In this document: positions 55,198-63,795 of the stretch, one piece after another
How the letters are laid out: each line of letters opens with the position of its first letter
How positions within the stretch are numbered: position 1 is the first letter of the stretch
NCBI GenBank assembly: GCA_024644535.1
Contig: JAHEKX010000008.1
Location: forward strand, 99,098-163,097
Reading direction: 5' to 3'
DNA: 64,000 nt
From: Gammaproteobacteria bacterium
Lineage (GTDB): Bacteria > Pseudomonadota > Gammaproteobacteria > Pseudomonadales > Halieaceae
Program-made: the position numbers and the translations under genes
The notes under the pieces: model-generated
The model's input: the letters and a program-made list of their open reading frames with translations, nothing else
Database searches by the model: none
What the model was told of the DNA's origin: nothing

Positions 55198-55225
55198 AAA
55201 AAAAGCCACCCTGCAAGGGTAGCCT
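55198..55225 (-). terminator. Terminator copy in tRNA-Ala array unit 1
   Basis: Minus strand GGCTACCC-TTGCA-GGGTGGC followed by seven T. It has one base change (AGCC for GGCC) relative to the other two units. Confidence 0.55.
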
Positions 55226-55341
55226 ATAAATCATCGCTGCCAGGCTCGGCCGCTCTCGGCCATCCGTGGCCTCCGCGGCATTTGCACATCCTGTGCTTCA
55301 TCGTACCGCCTTCGGCGGTTCGAACCACGTATCTGCCAAAT

Positions 55342-55369
55342 AAAAAAGGCCACCCTGCAAGGGTAGCCT
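55342..55369 (-). terminator. Terminator copy in tRNA-Ala array unit 2
   Basis: Minus strand GGCTACCC-TTGCA-GGGTGGCC followed by six T, a copy of the element next to the tRNA. Confidence 0.55.
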
Positions 55370-55485
55370 ATAAATCATCGCTGCCAGGCTCGGCCGCTCT
55401 CGGCCATCCGTGGCCTCCGCGGCATTTGCACATCCTGTGCTTCATCGTACCGCCTTCGGCGGTTCGAACCACGTATCTGCCAAAT

Positions 55486-55518
55486 AAAAAAGGCCACCCT
55501 GCAAGGGTAGCCTTTTTT
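55486..55518 (-). terminator. Intrinsic terminator directly after tRNA-Ala
   Basis: Minus strand AAAAAAGGCTACCC, loop TTGCA, GGGTGGCCTTTTTT: a long stem with T-tract, symmetric enough to act on both strands. It starts 4 bases past the CCA end. Confidence 0.85.
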
Positions 55519-55521
55519 ATT

Positions 55522-55597
55522 TGGTGGAGCCAGGCGGGATCGAACCGCCGACCTCAACACTGCCAGTGTTGCGCTCTCCCAGCTGAGCTATGGCCCC
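55522..55597 (-). tRNA. tRNA-Ala(GGC)
   Basis: A complete 76-nt alanine tRNA with encoded CCA. The acceptor GGGGCCA/TGGCTCC has the one G-U pair, and the D-arm carries AGCTGGGAG. The anticodon stem holds loop CTGGCAG with anticodon GGC (reads GCC, GCU). The T-arm has GTTCGAT. Discriminator A. It lies 57 bases downstream of gltX on the same strand. Confidence 0.96.
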
Positions 55598-55654
55598 GAA
55601 TCATCGAGAAGGCGCGCATTTTAGTGGGCTTAGACCCCGCTAGTCAAGCGCGTT

Positions 55655-57142
55655 TCACGCAATTGCGGCATATTCCTTCTCTAAACGCTTGGCGGCCTTT
55701 TTAGAAACACCACCAAGCAAATCGATGGCGTTACGCAAGCGTGCACGCGTCATATCAGGCCCTAGCAAATGCATCGAATCAACCACAGAGAACGAACTAC
55801 TTGATCCCGCAATGGCGATAAATAAGGGAGCCAAAAAGTCTTTAATTTTGACTTCGTTGGTATCGGCTAAGGTCTTAACGCCATCCCAAATCGCATCGCG
55901 CTCCCAAGAACCAAGAGCTTCCAAGCGCCACAACGCAAACTGTAGATATTTAACCTGCGTTTCAGTGTCGGTTTTGGGGTCTGCAAAAGCTTCTGCACTT
56001 AAGGGCAGGTCGCCCGAGGCTAAGAAGGCAACCGTAGGAATAAAGTCGCTTAAGGTTTCTAAGCGCTTTTGCACATGCGGCAGCAACCTAGCTAAGTTAT
56101 CGCCATTTAAGGCCCAGTCAACCAAACGCTGTGCTAAAGCTTCCCGGCTAAGATCTTCACGAATCCATAACCCGTTTAACCAACGCAATTTCGCTAAATC
56201 AAAAATAGGGCCGCCCAAAGACACGCGTTGTATATCAAAGGCTTCTTGCATTTCTGCTAACGAAAACTTCTCGCGCTCGTCAGGCATGGACCAACCCATA
56301 CGACCCAAGTAATTCAGCAAAGCCTCGGGTAAATAGCCCATGCGCTCGTAATACAGGATACTGGTCGGGTTTTTACGTTTACTTAACTTAGATTTGTCTG
56401 GGTTACGCAGTAAAGGTAGGTGACACAAGACCGGCATATCCCACCCAAAATACTGGTAAAGCAACTGATGCTTTGGCGCCGAGTTCAGCCATTCTTCGCC
56501 TCGCAGAACGTGGGTAATGCCCATTAAGTGGTCATCTACAACGTTAGCGAGATGATAAGTAGGTAATCCATCAGACTTCATCAAAATTTGAGCATCTACC
56601 ATGCTCCAGTCCAAGGATACCGTGCCGCGCAACAAATCTTGCACTTCGCAGCCACCCTCTTCCTCTGGGACCACCATACGAATGACCGAGGGCATACCTG
56701 AAGCTTCGCGGCGTGCGACTTCAGTGTCGTCTAACTTCAGATCCGATGGTTTAAGCGCTGTACTCAAGCCAGATTCGCGCCGTTGCTGACGCAACTCTTC
56801 GAGTTCTTCGGGGGTCCGGTAACATCGAAAGGCCTTGCCACTTTGAAGCAATTGATCAGCGTATTGAACATATAGCTCGGAACGCTCACTCTGACGATAC
56901 GGTCCGCACTCACCCCCAACATCGGGGCCTTCGTCCCAGTCCAAACCAAGCCAGCGAAGACTATCCAGAATAGCTTGTTCAGATTCGCGTGTGCTACGAA
57001 CTTGGTCGGTATCTTCAATGCGCAAAATAAATTGCCCGCCATGCTGGCGAGCAAAGCACAAATTAAAGAGTGCTATGTAAGCGGTGCCTACGTGGGGGTC
57101 CCCAGTTGGCGATGGAGCGATGCGAGTGCGCACAGTAGTCAT
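55655..57142 (-). CDS. gltX: Glutamyl-tRNA synthetase
   Basis: A 495-residue class I synthetase. The HIGH-type motif is in [18 protein letters not shown] and the KMSKS-type motif is KLSKRKNP. A Rossmann catalytic core covers about 1-330, and the alpha-helical anticodon-binding domain follows. The length and N-terminus ([17 protein letters not shown]) fit discriminating bacterial GluRS. Whether it is strictly tRNA-Glu specific cannot be seen here. tRNA-Ala(GGC) follows on the same strand, a linkage common in Gammaproteobacteria. Confidence 0.96.
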   Translation of the reverse strand: MTTVRTRIAPSPTGDPHVGTAYIALFNLCFARQHGGQFILRIEDTDQVRSTRESEQAILDSLRWLGLDWDEGPDVGGECGPYRQSERSELYVQYADQLLQSGKAFRCYRTPEELEELRQQRRESGLSTALKPSDLKLDDTEVARREASGMPSVIRMVVPEEEGGCEVQDLLRGTVSLDWSMVDAQILMKSDGLPTYHLANVVDDHLMGITHVLRGEEWLNSAPKHQLLYQYFGWDMPVLCHLPLLRNPDKSKLSKRKNPTSILYYERMGYLPEALLNYLGRMGWSMPDEREKFSLAEMQEAFDIQRVSLGGPIFDLAKLRWLNGLWIREDLSREALAQRLVDWALNGDNLARLLPHVQKRLETLSDFIPTVAFLASGDLPLSAEAFADPKTDTETQVKYLQFALWRLEALGSWERDAIWDGVKTLADTNEVKIKDFLAPLFIAIAGSSSSFSVVDSMHLLGPDMTRARLRNAIDLLGGVSKKAAKRLEKEYAAIA

Positions 57143-57203
57143 AGTACGGCCTTAGAAAATCAAAGGCCGCATTATACTAACCTATGCCTCTATGCGCACG
57201 GGC

Positions 57204-58517
57204 TTATCGATAAGCCGGAGGCAATTCAGACTTTAGGTCCAAATATCGATCACGCAACTTCGTTTGGCGATTACTTAAATCCATAACCTCACCTTTAATT
57301 AGGACATGGCTCGGATAAGTATCAAGCTCTAAAGGGTCGCCATCCCAAACCACGACGTCAGCAATAGCGCCAGCTCGCAGTTGACCCACATCCGCGTCAA
57401 GGCCGAGCAAGCCAGCAGCAGATCGAGACAAGGCGCGAATAGCCTGTCCCCACTCTAATCCGTGAGCAACCGCTAAACCGGCGACTTGGCGCATGTTACG
57501 GGCGTTGTGCGTCGTCGCGTTTTCGCCGCTAAAGGCAATTTCTACACCCGCACGGCTTAGAATTGCGGCACTATCAAGACGCGCACCCAAGTGATCAAAG
57601 CTCACCGGCAAGTTATTTTCACCGTTTAAGATAACGCCAATATTCGCATCTGCTAGTTGAGCCGCCACTTTCCAAGCTTCGGCACCGCCGATAATGACCA
57701 CGCGAATACCAAATTGCTGCTGTATTTTTATGGCTTGGGCGATGTCAGCAACGCGATCTGCATGCACAATCAGAGGTAAGTCGCCTTTAGCTACCAACGC
57801 AAACTGGCGGACATCCTCAGCAGAAAACGGGGCGCCTTCCAGCGATTCAGGTAGCGCAAATCGTTTACTCGCAGCGCCAGATTCATTGTAGAGTTTGCCT
57901 GCTTCCAGAGCCGCTCGCAAACCTGCTAATGCCGCAGCGCGTGAACCGCCCGCGGCGTCTTTACCGCGGTCGCCTAAGTAGGCTACGACACCAGCGGTGC
58001 GCACACGAATAGAATCTAACTGCCCACTCAAATCCGCCAACGCTGCGGTACCAGCAAAGATTCGATCATACGCACCTTCATCACCATCGTTACTCAAAGA
58101 GGGCATTATCAATGCCGAGGTAATGCCATCGGTACGCGCTACTGGGATCAGTGTCGATGCCGCGTTAAAGGCATCCGCCACTTCAAATGCTGCAGTTAAC
58201 TGCTCATGCTTAGTGCGAGTATCGACACTGTCGCCTACGGCGCCCACCTCTTCTAATCCGAGGTTACCCGAGGCCGCCACGAATCCTGAGGTCACCCAGC
58301 GCCCCTGTGCGTCCACAAGATCCATGTCGTCGGTCACTGGAATATTATCGCCAATGGCTTGAATAGTGCCTTGGTCGACAATAATCGTCACCCCCTCTTG
58401 AATAACACCTTCTGAACTGACAATGTTGGCGCCTGTAATAGCCAGAGGTTGAGCCATGCTCCAAGATGACACTACAGCCGCTGCTAAACTAAGACCTAAA
58501 ATTACTTTGGTCTTCAT
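57204..58517 (-). CDS. Amidohydrolase-fold exported protein lacking the HxH metal motif
   Basis: A 437-residue exported protein (signal peptide about 1-22, cleavage after SMAQ) with the imidazolonepropionase/amidohydrolase architecture: N-terminal beta domain NIVSSEGVIQEGVTIIVDQG and C-terminal LRAGAIADVVVWDGDPLELDTYP. At the expected HxH site it reads SGFVAASGNLG (about 78-87), so two metal ligands are missing. LIVHADRVADI and FSGENATTHNARNMRQ remain. It overlaps the preceding amidohydrolase gene by 4 bases, and relatives are often found as such pairs. It may work as a partner subunit or bind substrate without full catalysis. Confidence 0.8.
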   Translation of the reverse strand: MKTKVILGLSLAAAVVSSWSMAQPLAITGANIVSSEGVIQEGVTIIVDQGTIQAIGDNIPVTDDMDLVDAQGRWVTSGFVAASGNLGLEEVGAVGDSVDTRTKHEQLTAAFEVADAFNAASTLIPVARTDGITSALIMPSLSNDGDEGAYDRIFAGTAALADLSGQLDSIRVRTAGVVAYLGDRGKDAAGGSRAAALAGLRAALEAGKLYNESGAASKRFALPESLEGAPFSAEDVRQFALVAKGDLPLIVHADRVADIAQAIKIQQQFGIRVVIIGGAEAWKVAAQLADANIGVILNGENNLPVSFDHLGARLDSAAILSRAGVEIAFSGENATTHNARNMRQVAGLAVAHGLEWGQAIRALSRSAAGLLGLDADVGQLRAGAIADVVVWDGDPLELDTYPSHVLIKGEVMDLSNRQTKLRDRYLDLKSELPPAYR

Positions 58518-59857
58518 TGACCACCTCCAATGACGCCGTTACCTACACCAAAATCCATCATAGGCTGTTTAGATACATCCGAACGATCAAACACCACTGC
58601 TCCGTCGATATACACCTGCTGTGTCAGCGCATAAACGCTAAAGGGATCTTTATCCCAAACTACGACATCCGCCATTTTTCCGGGCTCTAAACTACCTGTC
58701 ATAGCGTCAATACCCAGTGCTTTTGCAGCGTTCAAGGTAATCCACTGTATAGCTGTCGCCTTGGGTATGTTTATACCAGCGCGTTTTGCAGCCCCCACAA
58801 CCTTCGCTGTTTCTTGATTGAGTCGCTGAATTCCGTGGGCGTCGTCACTATGCACGATCGCGCAGGCGCCTGCCTCGTGTAACAATGCTGCGTTCTCTTT
58901 AATGCCGTCATAGGCCTCCATTTTAAAGCCCCACCAATCGGCCCAAACGGCTGAACACACGCTTTGGTCGGCCAATAAATCGGCGATTTTATAAGCTTCT
59001 ACTGCGTGGTGGAACGCCGTGACTTTGTAACCAAACTCTTGCGCCACATCCAGCATAGTGGCCATCTCGTCAGCACGGTAGCAGTGGTTGTGCACCAAAA
59101 TTTCACCGTCCAACACACCAATCAAAGTTTCTTTGGCTAGGTCTTGCTTGGGTAGCGGATCCCCCTTTTCTTTGGCTTTTCCGATTTTGGCTTTGTAATC
59201 GAGAGCATCAATCCAAGCTTCTCGAAACCCTGCGACATTACCCATACGAGTCGATGGTGCACGACCTTTGTTGCCGTAAACGCGTTTGGGGTTTTCACCG
59301 CAGGCCATTTTTAGACCATAAGGTGCCTCTGGGAATTTCATGCCCGCTACCGTGCGCGAGGGTACGTTTTTTAAAGTCACAGAACGCCCGCCAATCAAAT
59401 TGGCCGAGCCCGGAAGAATTTGCAAAGCGGTAATACCACCAGCCAGTGCGGTCACAAATCCCTGATCCTGAGGCCACACGCTGTGCTCAATCCATACGTC
59501 AGGTGTGGTGGGCGCGGTCATTTCATTCACATCTGAATGGGCACGCACACCCGGCACACCACCAGCACCTAGGTGCGAATGCACGTCTATAATACCGGGG
59601 GTCACCCATGCGCCATCTAACTCGACAACTTTCACGCCACGAGCCTTCAGGTTTTTACCCACTTTGGCGATTTTACCGTCTTTGATGAGCACATCGCCGT
59701 TTTCGATTTGCTCGCCCGTACCCGTAAGAATGATACCGCCCTTCAACAGCACGGTTTCTGACGGTAGCGGTGTGTAAGTACTAGGATAGGGCTCGGCTTG
59801 TGAGAGCATGGGTACAGCCAATGCGATCACGCCGAGCCAGCGTTTGGTTATCTTCAC
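58514..59857 (-). CDS. Exported amidohydrolase (imidazolonepropionase-related), metal motifs intact
   Basis: A 447-residue exported amidohydrolase. Start is GTG 59857, with AAGGAG 9 bases upstream, giving signal peptide about 1-21 (IALAVPMLSQAEP). A longer frame from 59971 would overlap the photolyase gene. Metal ligands are His93/His95 in GIIDVHSHLGAGG, HNHCYRADEM, FHHAVEAYK and the catalytic Asp in IVHSDDAHGIQRL. The C-terminal signature LEPGKMADVVVWDKDPF is typical. The substrate is unknown; dipeptides or cyclic amides are plausible. It starts 11 bases after the photolyase stop and overlaps the next amidohydrolase by 4 bases. Confidence 0.85.
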   Translation of the reverse strand: MKITKRWLGVIALAVPMLSQAEPYPSTYTPLPSETVLLKGGIILTGTGEQIENGDVLIKDGKIAKVGKNLKARGVKVVELDGAWVTPGIIDVHSHLGAGGVPGVRAHSDVNEMTAPTTPDVWIEHSVWPQDQGFVTALAGGITALQILPGSANLIGGRSVTLKNVPSRTVAGMKFPEAPYGLKMACGENPKRVYGNKGRAPSTRMGNVAGFREAWIDALDYKAKIGKAKEKGDPLPKQDLAKETLIGVLDGEILVHNHCYRADEMATMLDVAQEFGYKVTAFHHAVEAYKIADLLADQSVCSAVWADWWGFKMEAYDGIKENAALLHEAGACAIVHSDDAHGIQRLNQETAKVVGAAKRAGINIPKATAIQWITLNAAKALGIDAMTGSLEPGKMADVVVWDKDPFSVYALTQQVYIDGAVVFDRSDVSKQPMMDFGVGNGVIGGGQ

Positions 59858-59868
59858 TTGGGATCTCC

Positions 59869-61353
59869 TTAATTGCTGTGTTGCGCTTTTGTGTTTATGC
59901 GTTTTTCCACATGCCGGTAGAGTACGCGGTTTATATCCTGTCTGACCAGAGGGTTTTGGCGACGCTGCCAATAAACCGCCCGGGCCAGTCTGTGCGCTTC
60001 AGTAATATCCACGACAGGATTGGGGTAATTCAAATCCAGACACTCGCGATCTATAGGGCCTAAAGCCCAGGGGGTATGGACCAGGGAAGGCGGTAATTCG
60101 CTAAGTTCCGGCACCCACTTTTTAATAAAAACCGCCTCTGGGTCGTGGTCTAGACCTTGCTTCACGGGGTTATAGATACGCAGAGTGTTTATACCAGTCA
60201 ACCCTACTTGCATTTGAATTTGGGCGTAGTGAATACCGGGCTCAAAATCTAAAAACCACTGCGCCAGCTGACGCGCAGCAAATTGCCAACGCCCTTGCAT
60301 TAAGTGACAAAGGGCGCTCACAATCATAGCTCTGCCTCGAAAGTGCAAGTAACCGGTATGCCGCAAACAGCGAAGACAGGCGTCTAGATACGGTATTCCT
60401 GTAGCACCCGCTGCCCACGCTTGTTCATTCGTCGAGCTATATTCATCTTGAAATTGGTGATAGCCAAAGTTCATGGGCTCGAACTCGATACGGTCTTCCG
60501 ACTCAAATTTCTGTATGAAATGGCAGTGCCAATGCAACCGCGAATTAAAGGCGCTTAGCGCTGTACCCCACCCTCCGCGGCGGCGCTCTCGCTGTAAGCG
60601 CTGATACACTTGACGAATACTTACGTTGCCCCAGGCTAAATAGGGCGATAAGCGCGAACAATGCTTACGACTCAGCTGCGGTTTGGATAGGGCTTTATGG
60701 TAAATCTTACCGCGCTCAGCAAAGAAACTGTCCAGCGCATGTTGCGCAGCCCCTACGCCACCCAACTGCCACGCAGGGTCACGAACACTCCAGGAACTCA
60801 ATAATTCGCTATCAATGGCATACTCTGAAAGATGTGGCTCTTGGTTCTTAGCCACCAGCAACTGCCTCCACACAGGCTCTGCCAGGGGCTCGGACATCGC
60901 TTTGTGCCAGTCTTTTGCCCATCCCTCACGTGAGGAGCGACCGCGCTGCACTCCATTCGATTGATACTCTTGCCAATTCACATGACTCTGCATGCACCAC
61001 GCTGCAACCGCTTTATCCCGCTCGTAAGTCACACTCAGGCCGGTCTCTTGGTAAGACAACAAACGTGCGATTGGGGTGTGTACATGAATAGCAGCCAAAA
61101 TCTCAAGAACAGAGCCTTGCAGTATATGGATCCGCTGATTCAAAGTTTGTAAGCGGCCATTCATTTCCAGCAAACTCTGTGTGACAAAGCGCCAGTGCCG
61201 TTCGCTATAGTGAGGGTCGCTAATAAGCTCAGGTTCGAAGACATAGAGCAGCAGTGTTGGCTTACCATTTGCCGCGGCGGCAAGAGGTGCGTGATCTTCC
61301 AAGCGCAGATCGCGCTTAAACCAAACGACCTGAAGCTCCTCGCGTGCGCTCAT
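59869..61353 (-). CDS. Cryptochrome/photolyase family protein
   Basis: A 494-residue photolyase/cryptochrome. The N-terminal alpha/beta domain (VVWFKRDLRLEDHAPLAAA) binds an antenna chromophore. The C-terminal FAD domain includes SRLSPYLAWGNVSIRQVYQ, the Trp/Phe-rich WHCHFIQKFE, TGIPYLDACLRCLRHTGYLHFRGRAMIVSAL and a terminal GLTGINTLRIYNPVKQ. The layout resembles the photolyase-related subgroup with the (R)M-(V/I) helix common in marine bacteria, not classical PhrB in detail; CPD repair is likely but not proved. Its start overlaps the stop of the Cho-like endonuclease gene by 4 bases. Confidence 0.85.
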   Translation of the reverse strand: MSAREELQVVWFKRDLRLEDHAPLAAAANGKPTLLLYVFEPELISDPHYSERHWRFVTQSLLEMNGRLQTLNQRIHILQGSVLEILAAIHVHTPIARLLSYQETGLSVTYERDKAVAAWCMQSHVNWQEYQSNGVQRGRSSREGWAKDWHKAMSEPLAEPVWRQLLVAKNQEPHLSEYAIDSELLSSWSVRDPAWQLGGVGAAQHALDSFFAERGKIYHKALSKPQLSRKHCSRLSPYLAWGNVSIRQVYQRLQRERRRGGWGTALSAFNSRLHWHCHFIQKFESEDRIEFEPMNFGYHQFQDEYSSTNEQAWAAGATGIPYLDACLRCLRHTGYLHFRGRAMIVSALCHLMQGRWQFAARQLAQWFLDFEPGIHYAQIQMQVGLTGINTLRIYNPVKQGLDHDPEAVFIKKWVPELSELPPSLVHTPWALGPIDRECLDLNYPNPVVDITEAHRLARAVYWQRRQNPLVRQDINRVLYRHVEKRINTKAQHSN

Positions 61354-62255
61354 AAAAACCGATTACTGACCGCAACGAGGTCGCCATTTTCATCGATCTG
61401 ATGCAGCGCAACGCGATCATTGCGTAAAAAACTCAATAAAATACGATACGCGTCGCGATCAACCACCTCATCCCAATCAAAATTAGCCTCTACACCAGCC
61501 ATTGGGCGCTTAAAGGAGCCTAAATAAGTCCAGTAATGAAACACGTGCCAGCTTTGTGTCGCAGATCGATCAACTCTTAAGTCCGACTGGATCGGCTCTT
61601 CCCATTCTTTTACCCACAAAGGCCTTTGGTAGGGCCAGACCACCAACTGAAACTGGCCAAACAAATCCAGAAGCGACGCATTATAGGCCTCGTCACTTTG
61701 CTCACCACAACAGGCCCCGTCGCAGCGTTTAATCTGACGACCAAAACAACGCCCCTTTCCCCGATCAAGACCCAAACGCTGTAAGCACAGACCGTGCTCA
61801 GCGGCATGATTCCTGAGCCAATTCTTTAGCTGTGTTTGGTTCGAGAAAAGGCCATAACAATAACCGAGTTGCTCGGCCTGCTCGACTTTGCGGGGTATCA
61901 CGGCAAAATAGCCCTCGTCGTCCGCTCGTAAATCGGCCGTCCACAAAGCGCGCTTTTTGCGCAAACGACGGTTGAATAAGGGCTGTTCATTTTTCACTGC
62001 TTGACTCTCTACCAACAAAGCCGATAGCTCACCGGCCGTGGTTTGGCACTCAATGCGGGAGACGCCTTGCATCAACTTTGCATGCCTGGGCTCTTTGCGT
62101 GCGGTCTGAAAATGCGAGCGAATACGCGCCTGAAAATCAATGGTCTTTCCAACGTATAACAAGGCGCCTTGATCGCTATAAAAACGATACACACCGGTGG
62201 CTTTAGGAAGGCGCTCCTGGGCTTTGCCATCGACCCAATAGCTTGGCTGCATCAC
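61350..62255 (-). CDS. Cho-type excinuclease (GIY-YIG, UvrC homologue)
   Basis: A 301-residue endonuclease related to the N-terminal half of UvrC. The GIY-YIG domain is at about 18-95 (TGVYRFYSDQGALLYVGKTIDFQARIRSHF, ending ESQAVKNEQPLFNRRLRKKR). The CxC-rich middle (GRCFGRQIKRCDGACCGEQ) corresponds to the region before the UvrB-binding segment. Length matches E. coli Cho (295). Cho makes the 3' incision in nucleotide excision repair of bulky lesions. It overlaps the photolyase gene, giving a two-enzyme UV-damage unit, 12 bases after the M28 peptidase gene. Confidence 0.88.
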   Translation of the reverse strand: MMQPSYWVDGKAQERLPKATGVYRFYSDQGALLYVGKTIDFQARIRSHFQTARKEPRHAKLMQGVSRIECQTTAGELSALLVESQAVKNEQPLFNRRLRKKRALWTADLRADDEGYFAVIPRKVEQAEQLGYCYGLFSNQTQLKNWLRNHAAEHGLCLQRLGLDRGKGRCFGRQIKRCDGACCGEQSDEAYNASLLDLFGQFQLVVWPYQRPLWVKEWEEPIQSDLRVDRSATQSWHVFHYWTYLGSFKRPMAGVEANFDWDEVVDRDAYRILLSFLRNDRVALHQIDENGDLVAVSNRFL

Positions 62256-62267
62256 TCTAAAAGTACT

Positions 62268-63656
62268 CTACTTAAAGAAAACTCCTTCGCGTAAAGCAAT
62301 ACTCAGAATCGCAGCGTACACCCCAACATTCTGATCCAAGGAGTGCCGTTCTAACTTATCAAAAGTATCGTCTGGCGTATGGTGATAATCGAAATAATCC
62401 CAACCATTTTGCAAAGGTGTTATTACCGGCACACCCGCCTGAGCCAACACCGAAATGTCGGGGCCGCCCGTAGCGCCTGGTTTACCCGGAATGACACCCC
62501 AAGGCGCCAGCACGGTCGTCATGCTTTCAATTAGGGGTAATGCCTCATCGGCAACACCGTGATCTAACCTCCAGATATCGCCCGCTCCAAAATCAGATTC
62601 AAAGGCTAATACGATCTTTTCCAACTCAGCCTGGTGCGCCTCTGCATAAGCCTTAGCGCCAATCAGACCTACCTCTTCAGCGCCAAACAGTACAAGGCGT
62701 AAGGTGCGCTCCGGGCCCTCAGGCATCGCATCCATCAAAGCTTTAGCGGCGGCTACGACAACACCGACCCCTGCACCGTCATCCAGTGCGCCCGTACCCA
62801 AATCCCAGGAGTCAAGGTGCGCGCCAATAATTACGACTTCGTCAGGTCGTGTACGGCCCTTAATTTCGGCGATGACATTACCCGACTGGGCCGCGGGCAA
62901 ATACTCGCTAGTAAGCACTAGTTCCACCTCTACAGCGTCATACCGATCGAGTAACCGCCCTAACTGATCAGCATCAGCGCCAGATACTGCCGCCGTCGGC
63001 ACAACTGGCAAGTCAGATGTTCCTGCACGCCTCATTTGCCCGGTGTGCGCAAAGCGATGACCCGAGGTGCCAACACTTCTTATAAGTGCACCCACGGCAC
63101 CTAATCGGTAGGCTTGCTCTCCCGTCTCACGTCGCTTACGGACCGCAGCACCGTAACCGGCACCGTCTTGAGTACGCCCCATAACTTGGTCTACAAAAAC
63201 GATCTTGCCCTTTGCTGAACCATCAGGCAGAGCCTGCAGTGCCTCGGGCGATTCGACACGCAGAATGGCGCCCCTCACACCCTCATCACCAGTGCTGGCA
63301 CTACCGCCCAATCCGACCAATACCAAGGGTTGTTCTGCGGGTGCAATAATTCGGCCACGCTCGATATGTCGCTCCCACAGCGGCACCTCAAAAGGCTCGA
63401 CAGCGACGGTGTCAAATCCCAATGTCGTCAGTTCAGCAATCGCCCAATCTCGAGCGAGCGCTTCGGCTTCAGTGCCGGCTAACCTTGGCCCAACTTCGGT
63501 CGTTAAGGACTCGACAACAGAGTACGCAATATTGCTGCTTGCGGCCTCGTAGCCAAGGGCGCGCGCTTGATCCAGCCACTCTTTTGGTAGCGAGTCGGCA
63601 AGGGTCGCACATGTCCACAAACTCAAAGTCGCTATGGCTGTTCGATAAAATCGCAT
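62268..63656 (-). CDS. Exported M28-family aminopeptidase
   Basis: A 462-residue exported zinc peptidase. ATG 63656 follows GAGGAAA and begins a signal peptide (RTAIATLSLWTCATLADS); 30 upstream in-frame residues from 63746 lack this and were rejected. A PA-type insert (about 110-230, GKIVFVDQVMGRTQ) precedes the M28 catalytic core: IGAHLDSWDLGTGALDDGAG (first His and bridging Asp), FGAEEVGLIG (Glu pair), FESDFG and YHHTPDDTF (final His). It probably removes N-terminal residues from peptides in the periplasm. First gene of the minus-strand run to 57204. Confidence 0.9.
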   Translation of the reverse strand: MRFYRTAIATLSLWTCATLADSLPKEWLDQARALGYEAASSNIAYSVVESLTTEVGPRLAGTEAEALARDWAIAELTTLGFDTVAVEPFEVPLWERHIERGRIIAPAEQPLVLVGLGGSASTGDEGVRGAILRVESPEALQALPDGSAKGKIVFVDQVMGRTQDGAGYGAAVRKRRETGEQAYRLGAVGALIRSVGTSGHRFAHTGQMRRAGTSDLPVVPTAAVSGADADQLGRLLDRYDAVEVELVLTSEYLPAAQSGNVIAEIKGRTRPDEVVIIGAHLDSWDLGTGALDDGAGVGVVVAAAKALMDAMPEGPERTLRLVLFGAEEVGLIGAKAYAEAHQAELEKIVLAFESDFGAGDIWRLDHGVADEALPLIESMTTVLAPWGVIPGKPGATGGPDISVLAQAGVPVITPLQNGWDYFDYHHTPDDTFDKLERHSLDQNVGVYAAILSIALREGVFFK

Positions 63657-63795
63657 GTTGTTATTTCCTCTAAATTTATTGTCCGCACAACCGCGGTCAG
63701 AATTGTTCTTGCCATACCTGACCATTATGGGAGTATACGTAGTCATTCACCAAGCAGTTCGATACACTTGCGACCTAGATCGAACGGCAAGCCAA

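Larger units (their letters stand above)
55101..55518. repeat. 144-bp tandem repeat array downstream of tRNA-Ala
   Basis: Three nearly identical units (CTCGGCCGCT at 55101, 55245, 55389). Each contains palindromes GGCCG/CGGCC, GGCCATCCGTGGCC (55114-55127 and +144, +288), GCACATCCTGTGC (55140-55152 and repeats), CCGCC-TTC-GGCGG fused to TTCGAACC (T-loop-like, TCGAAC at 55176, 55320, 55464), and a terminator hairpin GGC(T/C)ACCC/GGGTAGCC with an A-tract. Frames run open through the array in register with the 144-bp period (48 codons), giving an artefactual repetitive peptide. Confidence 0.92.

Noticed and set aside
55086-55535. Prophage or integrative element at tRNA-Ala
   Set aside because: The direct repeats look att-like, but the 434-bp interval encodes no integrase or any gene, so it is reported as a non-coding repeat array instead.
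55069-55704. Plus-strand open frame with a repeating 48-residue peptide across the tRNA-Ala array
   Set aside because: The 144-bp period is a multiple of three, so any open unit stays open. The frame runs antisense through tRNA-Ala and into gltX, with no ribosome site or recognisable family.
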